From Betaproteobacteria bacterium CG2_30_68_42 (GTDB lineage Bacteria; Pseudomonadota; Gammaproteobacteria; Burkholderiales; Rhodocyclaceae), in NCBI GenBank assembly GCA_001872285.1, contig MNXU01000018.1:1-60444 (forward strand): DNA of 60,444 nt, read 5' to 3'. A program made the position numbers and the translations under genes. The stretch's first letter is position 1; each line of letters starts with the position of its first letter. Below, in pieces: positions 8,036 to 16,450 of this stretch. Below the pieces are notes generated by a model, which was not told where the DNA came from, searched no databases, and was given only the letters and a program-made list of their open reading frames with translations.

Positions 8036-9943
8036 TCAGGCGGTCTTGGCCGCGAGGACCGGACACTCGGCGAAGCCGATGACGCGCTCGGTGATGCTGC
8101 CCATGAGCAATCGGTCGAGACCGGTCCGGCCGTGGGTGCCGACGACGATCAATGCGGCGCCGATCCGCCTGGCCTGCTCGACGATGACCTGCTCCGGACG
8201 TCCTTCGGCAACGATGCCGTCACCGCCGAAGCGCGCCTTGACCTGCTCGACCGCGGTCACGGCCTCCTGGCGTCGCGCGGCGTTATGGCTGGGCAGCACG
8301 GCCGAGACTGCCGTCAGCGGCCGTTGCAGGCTCTGCGCCAGACGAGCTGCGGCGGTGACGGCAATGTCGGCGTAGGTGGAACCGTCGGTTGCGACCAGGA
8401 TTCCTCCCGTTTCCAGGTGCGCGCCACGCGGCACCACCAGCACGTTGCACGGCGCATGGCCGATGACCCGGGCCGTGGCGTCGCCGATCAGGTCGCGGGC
8501 CAGGCCGCGACGACCGCGGCGGCCGATGACGATGAGGTCGGCGGCGTATTCGGTGGCGGTTTCGACGATGCCGCGATACGGATCGTCCGCCTCGGCGATC
8601 ACCACCTCGTGGGCGACATCGGCCGCAGCTTCCGCCGCCGCGACGACATCCGTCCTGGCCTTGGCAAGCGCGGCTTCTTCCAGACCCGGGACGGTGGAAG
8701 CGTACTCCGGGTTGTAGACCGCGATCCCGGTGACGAACAGCATGCCCTTGCTGCGACGGGCAAGCTCGACGGCCGTGCGCACCGCACCGGCGCTGTACTC
8801 GGAGCCATCGGTGGCCACTTCCATGCGCTGTAACGGGCCGGGGAGCGCCTGCGCCGCGGCAGGGGCGAGCGCGGCCATCTGTTCGGCAAGTTGCCTGGAC
8901 TGATCGAGCCTGCGGTGCTCGGCGATGCCCTTGGTCAGCGAAGTCAGGACGGTGACGGCGCCGAGGATGAGCGCCACCGCCAGCACGGAGTCACCCAGCG
9001 TCGCCAGCGTGCCTGCGGTTCCCTTTTCCATGCGAGCGATGGCGCCCAGGTCGGACAGGTAGCCAGGAATGTAGAAGAAGCGCGAGAACAGCACGGTGAG
9101 CATGATCACCGCCATCACCAGCTTGATCTGGTAGTCCTTGACGTAGGTGGTGCCGATGGCGCCGAGCTGGATGCCGAACAGCGAGCCGAGCAGGATCAGC
9201 ATCGCCAGGCGGATGTCCACCGCGCCTTCGAGGCCGTAGATGAAGGTGCCGCCCAGGCCCATGACGAAGGCGATGACCAGCTCGGTGGCTGTAGCCATGA
9301 TCGCCGGCACGCCGAGGATGTAGATCATCGCCGGCACGCCGATGAAGCCGCCGACCGCGATCGTGGCGGCCAGCATGCCGGTGGCGAAGCCGATGGGGAT
9401 GATGAACAGCAGCGAGACGCGCGCGCCGATCGCCTTGAAGTGGATCATGGTGCCGGGAATCTCGATCGACTGCGCCCAGCGCGCAAGCGCCGGCACCTCG
9501 GCCGGTACGTCGTGGCCGGCCTTCTTCAGCCGGTAGTAATCGCGCAGCACGTAGCCGCCGACGATGGCCAGCACGACGATGAAGATCACCGAGACGTAGA
9601 GGTCGGTGCCGGCGCGTCCGAAATCGTGCTTGATCGAGGTCATCACCTGCTTGCCGTAGAGCATGCCGGCTTCGGCGACGAGGCCGAGGACGACGCCGAG
9701 CTTGACGTCGACCTGCCCGTACTTGTGGCGCTTGACCGAGCCGACCAGGGCCTTGGGGAATTTGTGGCAGATGTTCGAGGCGACCGCGACCATGGCCGGA
9801 GCGCCGAGCGACATCATGGCCGGCGTGAGCACGAAGGCGCCGCCGGAGCCGATGAAGCCTGACACCATGCCGGCGACGAAGCCGATCAGCACCAGCAGGA
9901 AGACGGTAGCGGCGTTGAGCTCGATGAACTGGACGGCTTCCAT
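8036..9943 (-). CDS. TauE/SafE permease fused to two universal stress domains
   Basis: 635-residue fusion. Residues 1 to about 350 are a TauE/SafE-type membrane permease (many hydrophobic helices; GFIGSGGAFVLTP near the start and a second GG-F-I-G repeat), a family that exports sulfite, sulfoacetate or related anions. Two UspA domains follow, at about 373-505 and 513-635. The second has the ATP-binding signature G-TH-G-(9)-GS; the first has GD in place of GS/T, so nucleotide binding there may be altered. It starts 9 bases after the small membrane gene upstream, in one operon. The fusion suggests a transporter gated by nucleotide or energy state. The transported substrate is unknown. Confidence 0.88.
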   Translation of the reverse strand: MEAVQFIELNAATVFLLVLIGFVAGMVSGFIGSGGAFVLTPAMMSLGAPAMVAVASNICHKFPKALVGSVKRHKYGQVDVKLGVVLGLVAEAGMLYGKQVMTSIKHDFGRAGTDLYVSVIFIVVLAIVGGYVLRDYYRLKKAGHDVPAEVPALARWAQSIEIPGTMIHFKAIGARVSLLFIIPIGFATGMLAATIAVGGFIGVPAMIYILGVPAIMATATELVIAFVMGLGGTFIYGLEGAVDIRLAMLILLGSLFGIQLGAIGTTYVKDYQIKLVMAVIMLTVLFSRFFYIPGYLSDLGAIARMEKGTAGTLATLGDSVLAVALILGAVTVLTSLTKGIAEHRRLDQSRQLAEQMAALAPAAAQALPGPLQRMEVATDGSEYSAGAVRTAVELARRSKGMLFVTGIAVYNPEYASTVPGLEEAALAKARTDVVAAAEAAADVAHEVVIAEADDPYRGIVETATEYAADLIVIGRRGRRGLARDLIGDATARVIGHAPCNVLVVPRGAHLETGGILVATDGSTYADIAVTAAARLAQSLQRPLTAVSAVLPSHNAARRQEAVTAVEQVKARFGGDGIVAEGRPEQVIVEQARRIGAALIVVGTHGRTGLDRLLMGSITERVIGFAECPVLAAKTA

Positions 9944-9952
9944 CGCCGTTCC

Positions 9953-10285
9953 TCAATGCTTCGCGGCCGGCTTGAGACCCATCAGGTCCCAGAACAGGCC
10001 GGTGAAGGCGCCATGCACATAGGAAACGGCGAAGGCGATCAGGATGATCGGCAGCACGTGCCACCAGGTGCCGGGTTCGAGTTGCCCGCCGTGGGCGGCG
10101 CAGGCGGCGGCATCGAGCCGATGGTAGTAGATTGCCCCGGGGCCGCTGCCGACCACGCAGGCGTCCGGCGTCGTGTGCGCCATGTACATGAGCAGGTCGG
10201 CGTAGTTGAAGATTGCCGCGTACAGGGCGGCCGTGGCCGCACCCCAGAAAACCGTCTTCCCGAAATGCCCGCCCTGCCGTTCCAT
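9953..10285 (-). CDS. Small two-helix membrane protein, partner of the TauE-USP fusion
   Basis: 110-residue protein that I do not recognise by name. It has two hydrophobic helices (around residues 10-30, VFWGAATAALYAAIF, and 75-95, LPIILIAFAVSYVHGAF) linked by a stretch with two cysteines (DACVVG and AAACAAHGG). That topology would put the cysteine loop outside the cytoplasm. The start at 10285 follows GGGAGAAGG on the minus strand. It is directly upstream of the TauE-USP fusion, so it is likely a subunit or accessory factor of that permease. A disulfide in the loop is a guess. Confidence 0.75.
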   Translation of the reverse strand: MERQGGHFGKTVFWGAATAALYAAIFNYADLLMYMAHTTPDACVVGSGPGAIYYHRLDAAACAAHGGQLEPGTWWHVLPIILIAFAVSYVHGAFTGLFWDLMGLKPAAKH

Positions 10286-10373
10286 GCCTTCTCCCGGACC
10301 CCGCAACGCGCGATGTGGGCACGTGGTCCGACAAAGGCGGTCGGCCGTGGCGCGCGTCGGATGTTGATATTAA

Positions 10374-10455
10374 CCCGGATCGTCCCTACGGCGGCCCCGG
10401 GGGACCGGCGCGAGACCTGGCGGCCGCCGTTTCGCGTCTGACGCGACGATCCGGG
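10374..10455. repeat. Perfect 11-bp inverted repeat between phaC and the permease operon
   Basis: CCCGGATCGTC at 10374-10384 is matched by GACGATCCGGG at 10445-10455, a perfect 11-base inverted repeat with about 60 bases between the arms. Both arms are next to an ATTAACCCGG sequence, giving a direct repeat as well. It lies in the 213-base gap downstream of phaC and upstream of the TauE-USP operon (both minus strand). It could be a regulator site for that operon or part of the phaC terminator. No T-run follows an arm, so a simple intrinsic terminator is unlikely. Confidence 0.5.
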
Positions 10456-10498
10456 ATTAACCCGGTTCTCGCCTGGGGGCACGCAGCAGCCCGGCCGC

Positions 10499-12226
10499 TC
10501 ACCGCTCGAGCACGTAGGCTCCCGGCGCGTCGGCGAGTTTCGGATATCCCGGGGTGGCGAGCGGAGGCGGCTCGACGAGCTCGCCGCACTGCGGCCGCAG
10601 CCACTCGACCCAGTCCGTCCACCAGGTGCCTTCATGTCCTTCGGCGCGCTCCCGCCAGCCTTCCGCGGAATCGGCACGGTGCGCGATCCCGACCCGGTAG
10701 CTTCGTTTGGGCGGAACGACCACCGGGTTGACGATCCCGAGGATGTGCCCCGAGCTCGCGAGCACGAAGCGCTTGGGCGCCATCACGAAGTTGCAGATCC
10801 GGAAGGCCTGGGCCCAGGGCGCGATGTGGTCGTCCTCGGCGCAGACCGCGTAGAGCGGCTGGCGGATGCGTTCGAGGTCCAGCGCTTCACCCGCGATCTC
10901 GATCTGGTCCTTGCGGATCAGCCGGTTGTTCAGGTACAGCTCGCGCAGGTACCATTCGTGCATCCGGGCCGGCATGCGCGTGGTGTCCATGTTCCAGTAC
11001 AGGACGTCGAAGGTCGGAGGCGTCTCGCCGTACAGATAGCCATGCACCACGTAGTGCCAGATCAGGCTGTTCGAGCGCAGCAGCCGGAATGCCGCCGCCA
11101 TCTCGCGCCCGTCCAGATAGCCGCGGCTCGCCATGGTGCGCGACAGCCACCGGACGGTGCCCTCGTCCAGGAAGACATCGATGTCGCCCGGCTTGTGGAA
11201 GTCCACCAAGGTCGTGAACAGGCTCCAGTGCGCCACCGGCACCTTCTCCGCCTCGCCGTAGCGGCGGTTCGCCCATGCCATGTACATGGCGAGCGCGGTT
11301 CCGCCGATGCAGTAACCGACCGCATGCACGCGCCCGGCGCCGCTCACGGCGCGCGCGACCTCGACGATGCGCTCCACGCCACCCATCAGGTAGTGCTCGA
11401 AACCGGTGTCGCGCATCTCCGGCCCCGGATTCCTCCAGCTCGTGATGAACACCTGAAAGCCCTGGTCGAGGAGGAACTTCACCAGGCTCTTGCGCGGCGT
11501 GAGGTCGAGCACGTAGAACTTGTTGATCCACGGCGTGACGATGACGATCGGCAACGCGTGAACCCGCGGCGTCGTGGCCGCGTAGTGGATCACCTCCAGC
11601 AGGTCGTTGCGATAGACGACCGCGCCCGGAGTGGTCGCGAGGTTCTCGCCCACGCGGAAGTCCTCCGGATCGGTCATGCGCACGGTGCCCGCCTGGAGAT
11701 CGGCGAGGAAGTTCTGCAAGCCGCGCGCGAGGCTCTCTCCGCGCGTTTCCGCAGCCTTGCGCATCGCCTCGGGATTGAGCCAGAGGAAGTTCGTCGGCGC
11801 CATGGCGTTGAGCCACTCGCGCCACCAGAACGCGGCGCGCCGGCGTTCCCTGCCCGACAGGCCGGGCGTCTCGTAGAGCGCGTCCTGTACGTGGCGGGTG
11901 ATCAGCAGGTACCACTCCTTGACGATGTCGAAACTCGGCTCCTCCCGCCACGCCGGGTCGAGGAAACGTTTGTCGTCCGCATGGGGAAGGACCGGATCCT
12001 CCGAGGGCAGGCCGACCGCCCGCCGCCACGAATGCGCCATGACCGCGAGCAGGTCGGCGGAGGCGCGCGAACCCATCTCGGCCAGTTCCTGCGGATGCGT
12101 GAGCCACGCCAGTTGCGCGTGGGCGAGCGGCGCGATGATCCCGACGGGATCGACGAGCGCCTCCAAGGACTCGTGCAGGTGGTTCAGATTCGCGGTGGCG
12201 GCGGTGCGCCGCCTTTCGCCGTTCAT
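10499..12226 (-). CDS. phaC: Poly(3-hydroxyalkanoate) synthase, class I type
   Basis: Polymerises hydroxyacyl-CoA into storage polyester. The 575-residue protein has the PhaC N-terminal domain and an alpha/beta hydrolase fold with the lipase-like box G-Y-C-I-G-G (nucleophile C306), the Asp in AEDDHIAP and the His in SSGHILGI, which complete the triad. Length and lack of a PhaE/PhaR partner point to class I. GGAGGT stands six bases before the ATG at 12226. The start overlaps the stop of the beta-CASP gene as ATGA, so the two are coupled. No phaA, phaB or phasin gene is nearby, so it may be a second, condition-specific synthase. Confidence 0.92.
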   Translation of the reverse strand: MNGERRRTAATANLNHLHESLEALVDPVGIIAPLAHAQLAWLTHPQELAEMGSRASADLLAVMAHSWRRAVGLPSEDPVLPHADDKRFLDPAWREEPSFDIVKEWYLLITRHVQDALYETPGLSGRERRRAAFWWREWLNAMAPTNFLWLNPEAMRKAAETRGESLARGLQNFLADLQAGTVRMTDPEDFRVGENLATTPGAVVYRNDLLEVIHYAATTPRVHALPIVIVTPWINKFYVLDLTPRKSLVKFLLDQGFQVFITSWRNPGPEMRDTGFEHYLMGGVERIVEVARAVSGAGRVHAVGYCIGGTALAMYMAWANRRYGEAEKVPVAHWSLFTTLVDFHKPGDIDVFLDEGTVRWLSRTMASRGYLDGREMAAAFRLLRSNSLIWHYVVHGYLYGETPPTFDVLYWNMDTTRMPARMHEWYLRELYLNNRLIRKDQIEIAGEALDLERIRQPLYAVCAEDDHIAPWAQAFRICNFVMAPKRFVLASSGHILGIVNPVVVPPKRSYRVGIAHRADSAEGWRERAEGHEGTWWTDWVEWLRPQCGELVEPPPLATPGYPKLADAPGAYVLER

Positions 12227-13677
12227 GACCGGACCTCCAATGGATGCATTTCCTTCGGCCGGAGCGGCGCCGGGATCGTCGCCGTCATTCCGCGCTCCGG
12301 TACGACGACGTCGTTCCAGCCGAGGCGCTCGGTGATCGCGCGTGCCAGCGAGCGCGCGGATTCGCGCTCGCCATGAACGACGAAGGTGCGCGCGGGCGGC
12401 TCGACAAAGCCGCCGAGCCAGGCGAGCAGCGCCGCTCGATCGGCGTGCGCCGACAGCCCGCCGATGGTGTGGATACGCGCGCGCACCGGAACCGCCTCGG
12501 AGAACAGCTTCACAGAGCGCGCACCATCGACCAGCCTGCGTCCCAGCGTGCCGGCGGCCTGGAAGCCCGCGATCACCACGCTGCACTCGGGCCGCGGCAG
12601 GTTGTGGCGCAGATGGTGCTTGATGCGTCCGGCGTCGCACATCCCGCTCGCGGAAATGATGACCGCGCCCGCGCGCACTTCGTTAAGCGCGACCGATTCC
12701 TCGATGCTCTGCACGAACCGGATCGGCGGTTGCTCGGGGTGCGCGCGCTGCCAGGCGATCAGGCTGCGGGTGGGCGCATCGAGCAGCTCCACATGGCGCA
12801 GCGTGACCTCGGTGGCCGCGAGCGACATCGGTGAGTCGACATAGATCGCCGGTGCGCGGATGCGGCCACGGCGCACGAGGTCCGTCAGCATGAACAGCAT
12901 TTCCTGCGTGCGCCCGACCGAAAACGCCGGAATGACGACGTTCCCGCGCCTACGCTCCAGCGTGTCGCCGAGCACGGAGACGAGTTCGTCCTCGGTCTCC
13001 TGCATGCCCCGGTGGAGGCGATCGCCATAGGTCGATTCGACCACCAGCACGTCGGCATGGCGGATCGGAGTCGGGTCACGCACGACCGGCCGGGCGGGCT
13101 GTCCGAGATCGCCCGAGAAGACCAGCTTGGTCGCCGCGCGTTCATCTCCCACCCACAGCTCGATGATCGCGGAACCGAGGATGTGCCCGGCATCGCGGAA
13201 GGTGCAGTGCACCGCCGGATGGGGCGAAAACGCGCTGTCATAGTCCTGGGCACGCAACTGCTTCAGCGAGCTTTCGGCCTGGGTCACGGTGTAGAGCGGC
13301 GCGCGCTCGTGTCCGCGACGCGCAAACACGCCGCGGCGGTGGCGGTTCTCCCATTCCGCCTCCTTTTCCTGGATGTGCGCGGCATCGAGCAGCATCACCG
13401 CGAGCAGGTCGACGCTGGCCGCGGTGGCGTAAATCGGCCCGCGATAGCCGAGCGCGACCAGCCGCGGCAGCAGCCCCGAATGATCGAGGTGCGCATGCGT
13501 GAGCAGCACGAAGTCGAGCGTCTTCAGCTCGAAGGCGAGTGCCCGGAGGTTCCTGAGATAGGCTTCGCGGCCACCCTGGAACAGCCCGCAATCGACCAGA
13601 AAGCGCAGCCCCGGCGCCTCCACCAGGAAGCACGAGCCGGTCACCTCGCCGGCCGCTCCAAGAAAACCGACCCGCAT
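12223..13677 (-). CDS. Beta-CASP metallo-beta-lactamase-fold hydrolase (RNase-like)
   Basis: 484 residues in the MBL plus beta-CASP arrangement found in RNA-processing nucleases. Zinc motif HAHLDHSG lies near residue 61, followed by the metal-binding His in DAGHILGS, the Asp in SGDLG, the beta-CASP segment around EMLFMLTDLV, and the C-terminal SAHADR and VHGE motifs. This matches the stand-alone bacterial TTHA0252-like RNases rather than RNase J. It precedes and overlaps phaC. The pairing of this RNase type with PHA synthase and universal stress genes recurs in low-oxygen loci of other betaproteobacteria, as I recall from the family literature. RNA is the likely substrate; the target is unknown. 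Confidence 0.87.
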   Translation of the reverse strand: MRVGFLGAAGEVTGSCFLVEAPGLRFLVDCGLFQGGREAYLRNLRALAFELKTLDFVLLTHAHLDHSGLLPRLVALGYRGPIYATAASVDLLAVMLLDAAHIQEKEAEWENRHRRGVFARRGHERAPLYTVTQAESSLKQLRAQDYDSAFSPHPAVHCTFRDAGHILGSAIIELWVGDERAATKLVFSGDLGQPARPVVRDPTPIRHADVLVVESTYGDRLHRGMQETEDELVSVLGDTLERRRGNVVIPAFSVGRTQEMLFMLTDLVRRGRIRAPAIYVDSPMSLAATEVTLRHVELLDAPTRSLIAWQRAHPEQPPIRFVQSIEESVALNEVRAGAVIISASGMCDAGRIKHHLRHNLPRPECSVVIAGFQAAGTLGRRLVDGARSVKLFSEAVPVRARIHTIGGLSAHADRAALLAWLGGFVEPPARTFVVHGERESARSLARAITERLGWNDVVVPERGMTATIPAPLRPKEMHPLEVRS

Positions 13678-13743
13678 CGCAGACGCCTCTCGCCCGGTGT
13701 GCTATGTTGGAAGCGGTTCTCTCAACGTGGGAAGGATTCCATC

Positions 13744-14187
13744 ATGTTCAAGCATCTTCTGGTACCGACCGACGGCTCCCCGCTGTCGGAAGAAACGATG
13801 CGGCGCGCGGTGTCTTTCGCGAAGGACGCGGGGGCGAGGATCAGCTTTTTCTTCGCCAAGCCGGATTACCCGATCTCATTCTACGGCGAAGGCGCGATCA
13901 TGGACCCGGATTCTCCGGAGAAATTCGCCGCGATGGCCGACAAGCAGGCGAAGGAGATCCTCGGCGCGGCATTGAAGCTGGCGCAGGAAGCCGGGGTCGA
14001 GGCCGACACGGCGAGCGCGGTGAGCGACATGCCGCACGAAGCGATCATCGCCGAGGCGAACGCGCGCGGCTGCGACCTGATTTTCATGGCCTCGCATGGC
14101 CGCCGCGGCATCTCGGCACTGCTCCTCGGCAGCGAGACCCAGAAGGTACTCGCGCACTCCAAGATCCCGGTGCTCGTGTATCGGTGA
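13744..14187 (+). CDS. Universal stress protein, UspA family
   Basis: 147-residue single UspA domain. It begins MFKHLLVPTDGS, the standard first strand and loop, and ends with ASHGRRG...GS...IPVLVY, the nucleotide-binding loop with the first glycine replaced by alanine. An insertion carrying ISFYGEG and MDPDSPEKF between strands 2 and 3 is typical of a betaproteobacterial subgroup. GGGAAGGA lies seven bases before the ATG and fixes the start. It diverges from the beta-CASP-phaC operon across a 66-base gap that must hold both promoters. The role is inferred from the family only. Confidence 0.9.
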   Translation: MFKHLLVPTDGSPLSEETMRRAVSFAKDAGARISFFFAKPDYPISFYGEGAIMDPDSPEKFAAMADKQAKEILGAALKLAQEAGVEADTASAVSDMPHEAIIAEANARGCDLIFMASHGRRGISALLLGSETQKVLAHSKIPVLVYR

Positions 14188-14323
14188 GATCGCCGGCCGG
14201 TGCTATCCGGCGGCACCGCCGTATCCCGAGGGCATCCCCATCCTGCCCGAGAGCGAGCGCGACGAACCGGTGCTCGATCGCGCGCTGGAGGCGTTCCTGC
14301 GCGAACGCAGGCTGGCGCGATAG
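14188..14323 (+). pseudogene. Coding-like fragment without a start codon
   Basis: Directly after the UspA stop, a different frame reads about 44 codons with coding-like composition (third positions almost all G or C), including YPEGIPILPESERDEPVLDR, and ends with TAG at 14323. The only in-frame ATG (14096) lies inside uspA. No ribosome binding site or alternative start is visible. It may be the tail of a lost gene, or a C-terminal extension cut off from uspA by a frameshift. I do not recognise the peptide. Confidence 0.3.
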
Positions 14324-14332
14324 GCGCCGGCC

Positions 14333-14473
14333 TCAGCCGCCGGCCTTGCGCCGGTCTTCTTCGGCCTTCTTCGCGAAGTAGCGCAGCAGGAAGATCGCCA
14401 TGACGACGACGAAGGCGATCGTGAACACGCTGAACAGGCCGAAATCGGATCCGAACAGAAGCTTCCATGCCAT
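14333..14473 (-). CDS. DUF3149 small membrane protein
   Basis: 46-residue protein: a short amphipathic start (MAWKLLFGSDFGLFSVF), one hydrophobic helix, then a basic tail (RYFAKKAEEDRRK). This is the pattern of the DUF3149 family, small single-pass proteins common in betaproteobacteria. GGGAGGTGA precedes the ATG at 14473. It is the last gene of the ccoG-fixH unit, only five bases after fixH. The function is unknown; position suggests help in cbb3 oxidase assembly or stability. Confidence 0.75.
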   Translation of the reverse strand: MAWKLLFGSDFGLFSVFTIAFVVVMAIFLLRYFAKKAEEDRRKAGG

Positions 14474-14478
14474 GATGC

Positions 14479-15003
14479 TCACCTCCCGCGACTGGACTGT
14501 GAAACCAGATTTGCCGAGCGCTGCCCCGGCAGGACGATCGGCCCCGCCAGGCGCCAGGTGCCCGCGCCATCCTCGATGCTCACCTGCCACTTCCCGGCCG
14601 CCAGCGCGCCGAGCGGTGCCCGGTAGAGTGCGCCGTCACCGGCGAGCGTGATCGTCCGGTCCATCCTCGGCCGTGTTGCGTGCGCGAGTTTCAGCCGCAG
14701 CTCAGGCGGCAGGACGGCGCCCTCGCGCGCGCTCATCGTCACCTCGATCGCGTCCTGGACGATGCGCAGCCGGGCCGCAAGTTCCAGCGCGCCGGCACGC
14801 TCATCGCGCGCCAGGCTGCGGTTGATCGCCAGACCCTGCCGGTAGTAGTCATCGGCCACCAGTCCGTCGTTGCTGCGCACGGCGAGCCACAGGGTGACCG
14901 CGCCAGCGACGATCGCAGTGACCGGCAGCACCATGATCAGCCAAGGCCAGGGCTCCCTATACCAGGGACCGGTATCGCGGCGCTCGCGCATCGTGCGGCT
15001 CAT
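14479..15003 (-). CDS. fixH: FixH-family cbb3 oxidase assembly protein
   Basis: 174-residue membrane-anchored protein. One transmembrane segment (residues ~20-45, PWPWLIMVLPVTAIVAGAV) is followed by the FixH hallmark DGLVADDYYRQGLAINR and a periplasmic beta-rich domain. FixH proteins act with CcoI and CcoG in supplying copper or assembling cbb3 oxidase; the exact step is not settled. The ATG overlaps the ccoG stop as ATGA; an ATG at 14991 is an alternative four codons in. The gene follows ccoG as in most cco clusters. Confidence 0.92.
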   Translation of the reverse strand: MSRTMRERRDTGPWYREPWPWLIMVLPVTAIVAGAVTLWLAVRSNDGLVADDYYRQGLAINRSLARDERAGALELAARLRIVQDAIEVTMSAREGAVLPPELRLKLAHATRPRMDRTITLAGDGALYRAPLGALAAGKWQVSIEDGAGTWRLAGPIVLPGQRSANLVSQSSRGR

Positions 15004-16421
15004 GGCAGCAGGAAACTCGCCTTCTCGCTCACCGCCACGTCCTCGTGACCGAGCGCCTTCACCACGAAGCGGATCGGATGCGAGCCGCGCCCCCCCGCAT
15101 CGGGCGGCACGCGAACGCGCGCCGAGACGCTGCGCGCGGTGGCCGGCCCGACCTCGACGACTCCCTCGGAGGCGAGCGCGATGCCGGGCAGACCGCCCAC
15201 CGCGATCGAGAAGCGGCGCACTTCCTCGGCCGTGTTCATGACCTGGAGCCGGAAAACGTTCTCCACCAGGCCGCCCTCCACCTCGCGCGCGAGCGTGCCG
15301 CGATCGCGGATGACATTGACCTTGAGCGGGACGCGTATGGCGAGCGCGACGACCAGCGCCGAAAATACGGCGGCGACCAGCGCCGTGTAGATCAGGATGC
15401 GCGGGCGTACCAGATGATGCAGGATTTCCTTGCGGCCCCAGTGTTCCTGGAGCGCGTTCTCGGTGGAGTAGCGGATCAGCCCCGGCGGATAGCCCACCTT
15501 CTCCATCACCTGGTCGCAGGCGTCGATGCAGGCGGAACAGCCGATGCACTCGTACTGCAGACCCTCGCGGATGTCGATCCCGGTCGGGCAGACCTGGACG
15601 CAGATGCCGCAATTCACGCAATCGCCCAGACCCTTCGCCCTGTGGTCGGTCCCGGCGCGGCGAGAGCCCCGCGGCTCGCCGCGTTCGGCGTCGTAGCTGA
15701 CGATCAGCGTGTCGGGGTCGAACATCACCGACTGGAAGCGGGCATAGGGGCACATGTACTTGCACACCTGCTCGCGCATGAAGCCGGCATTGCCCCAGGT
15801 CGCGAAACCATAGAACAGAACCCAGAAAGTCTCCCACGGCCCGAGGCTCACTTCGATCGCCTCGTGCCAGAGCTCGCGCACCGGAGTGAAGTAGCCGACG
15901 AAGGTGAACCCGGTCCAAAGGGCCACGGCGATCCACGCGGCATGCTTCGCCGCCTTGCGCGCGAACTTCGCCGCGCTCCACGGAGCCTGGTCGAGCTTGA
16001 CCCGCGCGCCGCGCCCCCCCTCGATCTTCTCCTCGATCCACATGAAGATCTCGGTGTAGACCGTCTGCGGGCAGGCGTAGCCGCAGAACAGCCGCCCGGC
16101 CACCGCGGTGAACAGGAACAGCGCGAACGCGGAGGCGATCAGCAGGAGGGTGAGGAAGATCACATCCTGCGGCCAGAGCACGAGACCGAACAGGTAGAAC
16201 TTGCGGTTGACGATGTCGAAGAGCAGCGCCTGCCGGCCGTTCCACTCGAACCAGCACAGCCCGTAGTACGCGGCCTGGGTGAGCCAGACCAGGATCCAGC
16301 GCCAGTTGGCGAACCTTCCGCTCACCGAGCGCACCTGGAACTTCTTGCGCGCCTCGTAAACGGCTTCCGGTTCGACCGGAATGACCTTCTTCGCCTGGGC
16401 CGCGGAGGAGTGCGCCATCAT
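15000..16421 (-). CDS. ccoG: CcoG (FixG/RdxA) iron-sulfur membrane protein
   Basis: 473-residue polyferredoxin-type inner-membrane protein needed for cbb3 oxidase biogenesis, probably reducing Cu(II) to Cu(I). It has four to five hydrophobic segments, the FCGYACPQTVYTE membrane motif, and two 4Fe-4S motifs, CVNCGICVQVCP and CIGCSACIDACD. A periplasmic Ig-like C-terminal domain follows. Two ATGs stand in tandem (16421, 16418) with no Shine-Dalgarno; a TATAAT box at 16428-16433 would put the transcript start at or next to the first ATG. It is separated from ccoP by an intrinsic terminator, so it is probably transcribed on its own. Confidence 0.94.
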   Translation of the reverse strand: MMAHSSAAQAKKVIPVEPEAVYEARKKFQVRSVSGRFANWRWILVWLTQAAYYGLCWFEWNGRQALLFDIVNRKFYLFGLVLWPQDVIFLTLLLIASAFALFLFTAVAGRLFCGYACPQTVYTEIFMWIEEKIEGGRGARVKLDQAPWSAAKFARKAAKHAAWIAVALWTGFTFVGYFTPVRELWHEAIEVSLGPWETFWVLFYGFATWGNAGFMREQVCKYMCPYARFQSVMFDPDTLIVSYDAERGEPRGSRRAGTDHRAKGLGDCVNCGICVQVCPTGIDIREGLQYECIGCSACIDACDQVMEKVGYPPGLIRYSTENALQEHWGRKEILHHLVRPRILIYTALVAAVFSALVVALAIRVPLKVNVIRDRGTLAREVEGGLVENVFRLQVMNTAEEVRRFSIAVGGLPGIALASEGVVEVGPATARSVSARVRVPPDAGGRGSHPIRFVVKALGHEDVAVSEKASFLLP

Positions 16422-16427
16422 TGAATC

Positions 16428-16433
16428 ATTATA
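16428..16433 (-). promoter_or_regulatory. Consensus -10 box (TATAAT) before ccoG
   Basis: On the minus strand TATAAT is present exactly, with its last base seven positions from the first ccoG ATG (16421). The -35 region would fall at about 16451-16456 (TTTTTC), a poor match and part of the upstream terminator's T-run. If used, the mRNA would be leaderless or nearly so, consistent with the absence of a ribosome binding site. Confidence 0.5.
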
Positions 16434-16450
16434 TGCTCAGGTACCAGCAC

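Noticed and set aside
10364-10376. TTGATATTAACCC as a second FNR box upstream of the TauE-USP operon
   Set aside because: Only the left half TTGAT matches; the right half is ACCCG rather than ATCAA.
13678-13743. An FNR site in the uspA/beta-CASP divergent gap
   Set aside because: I looked for TTGAT-N4-ATCAA and found nothing close.
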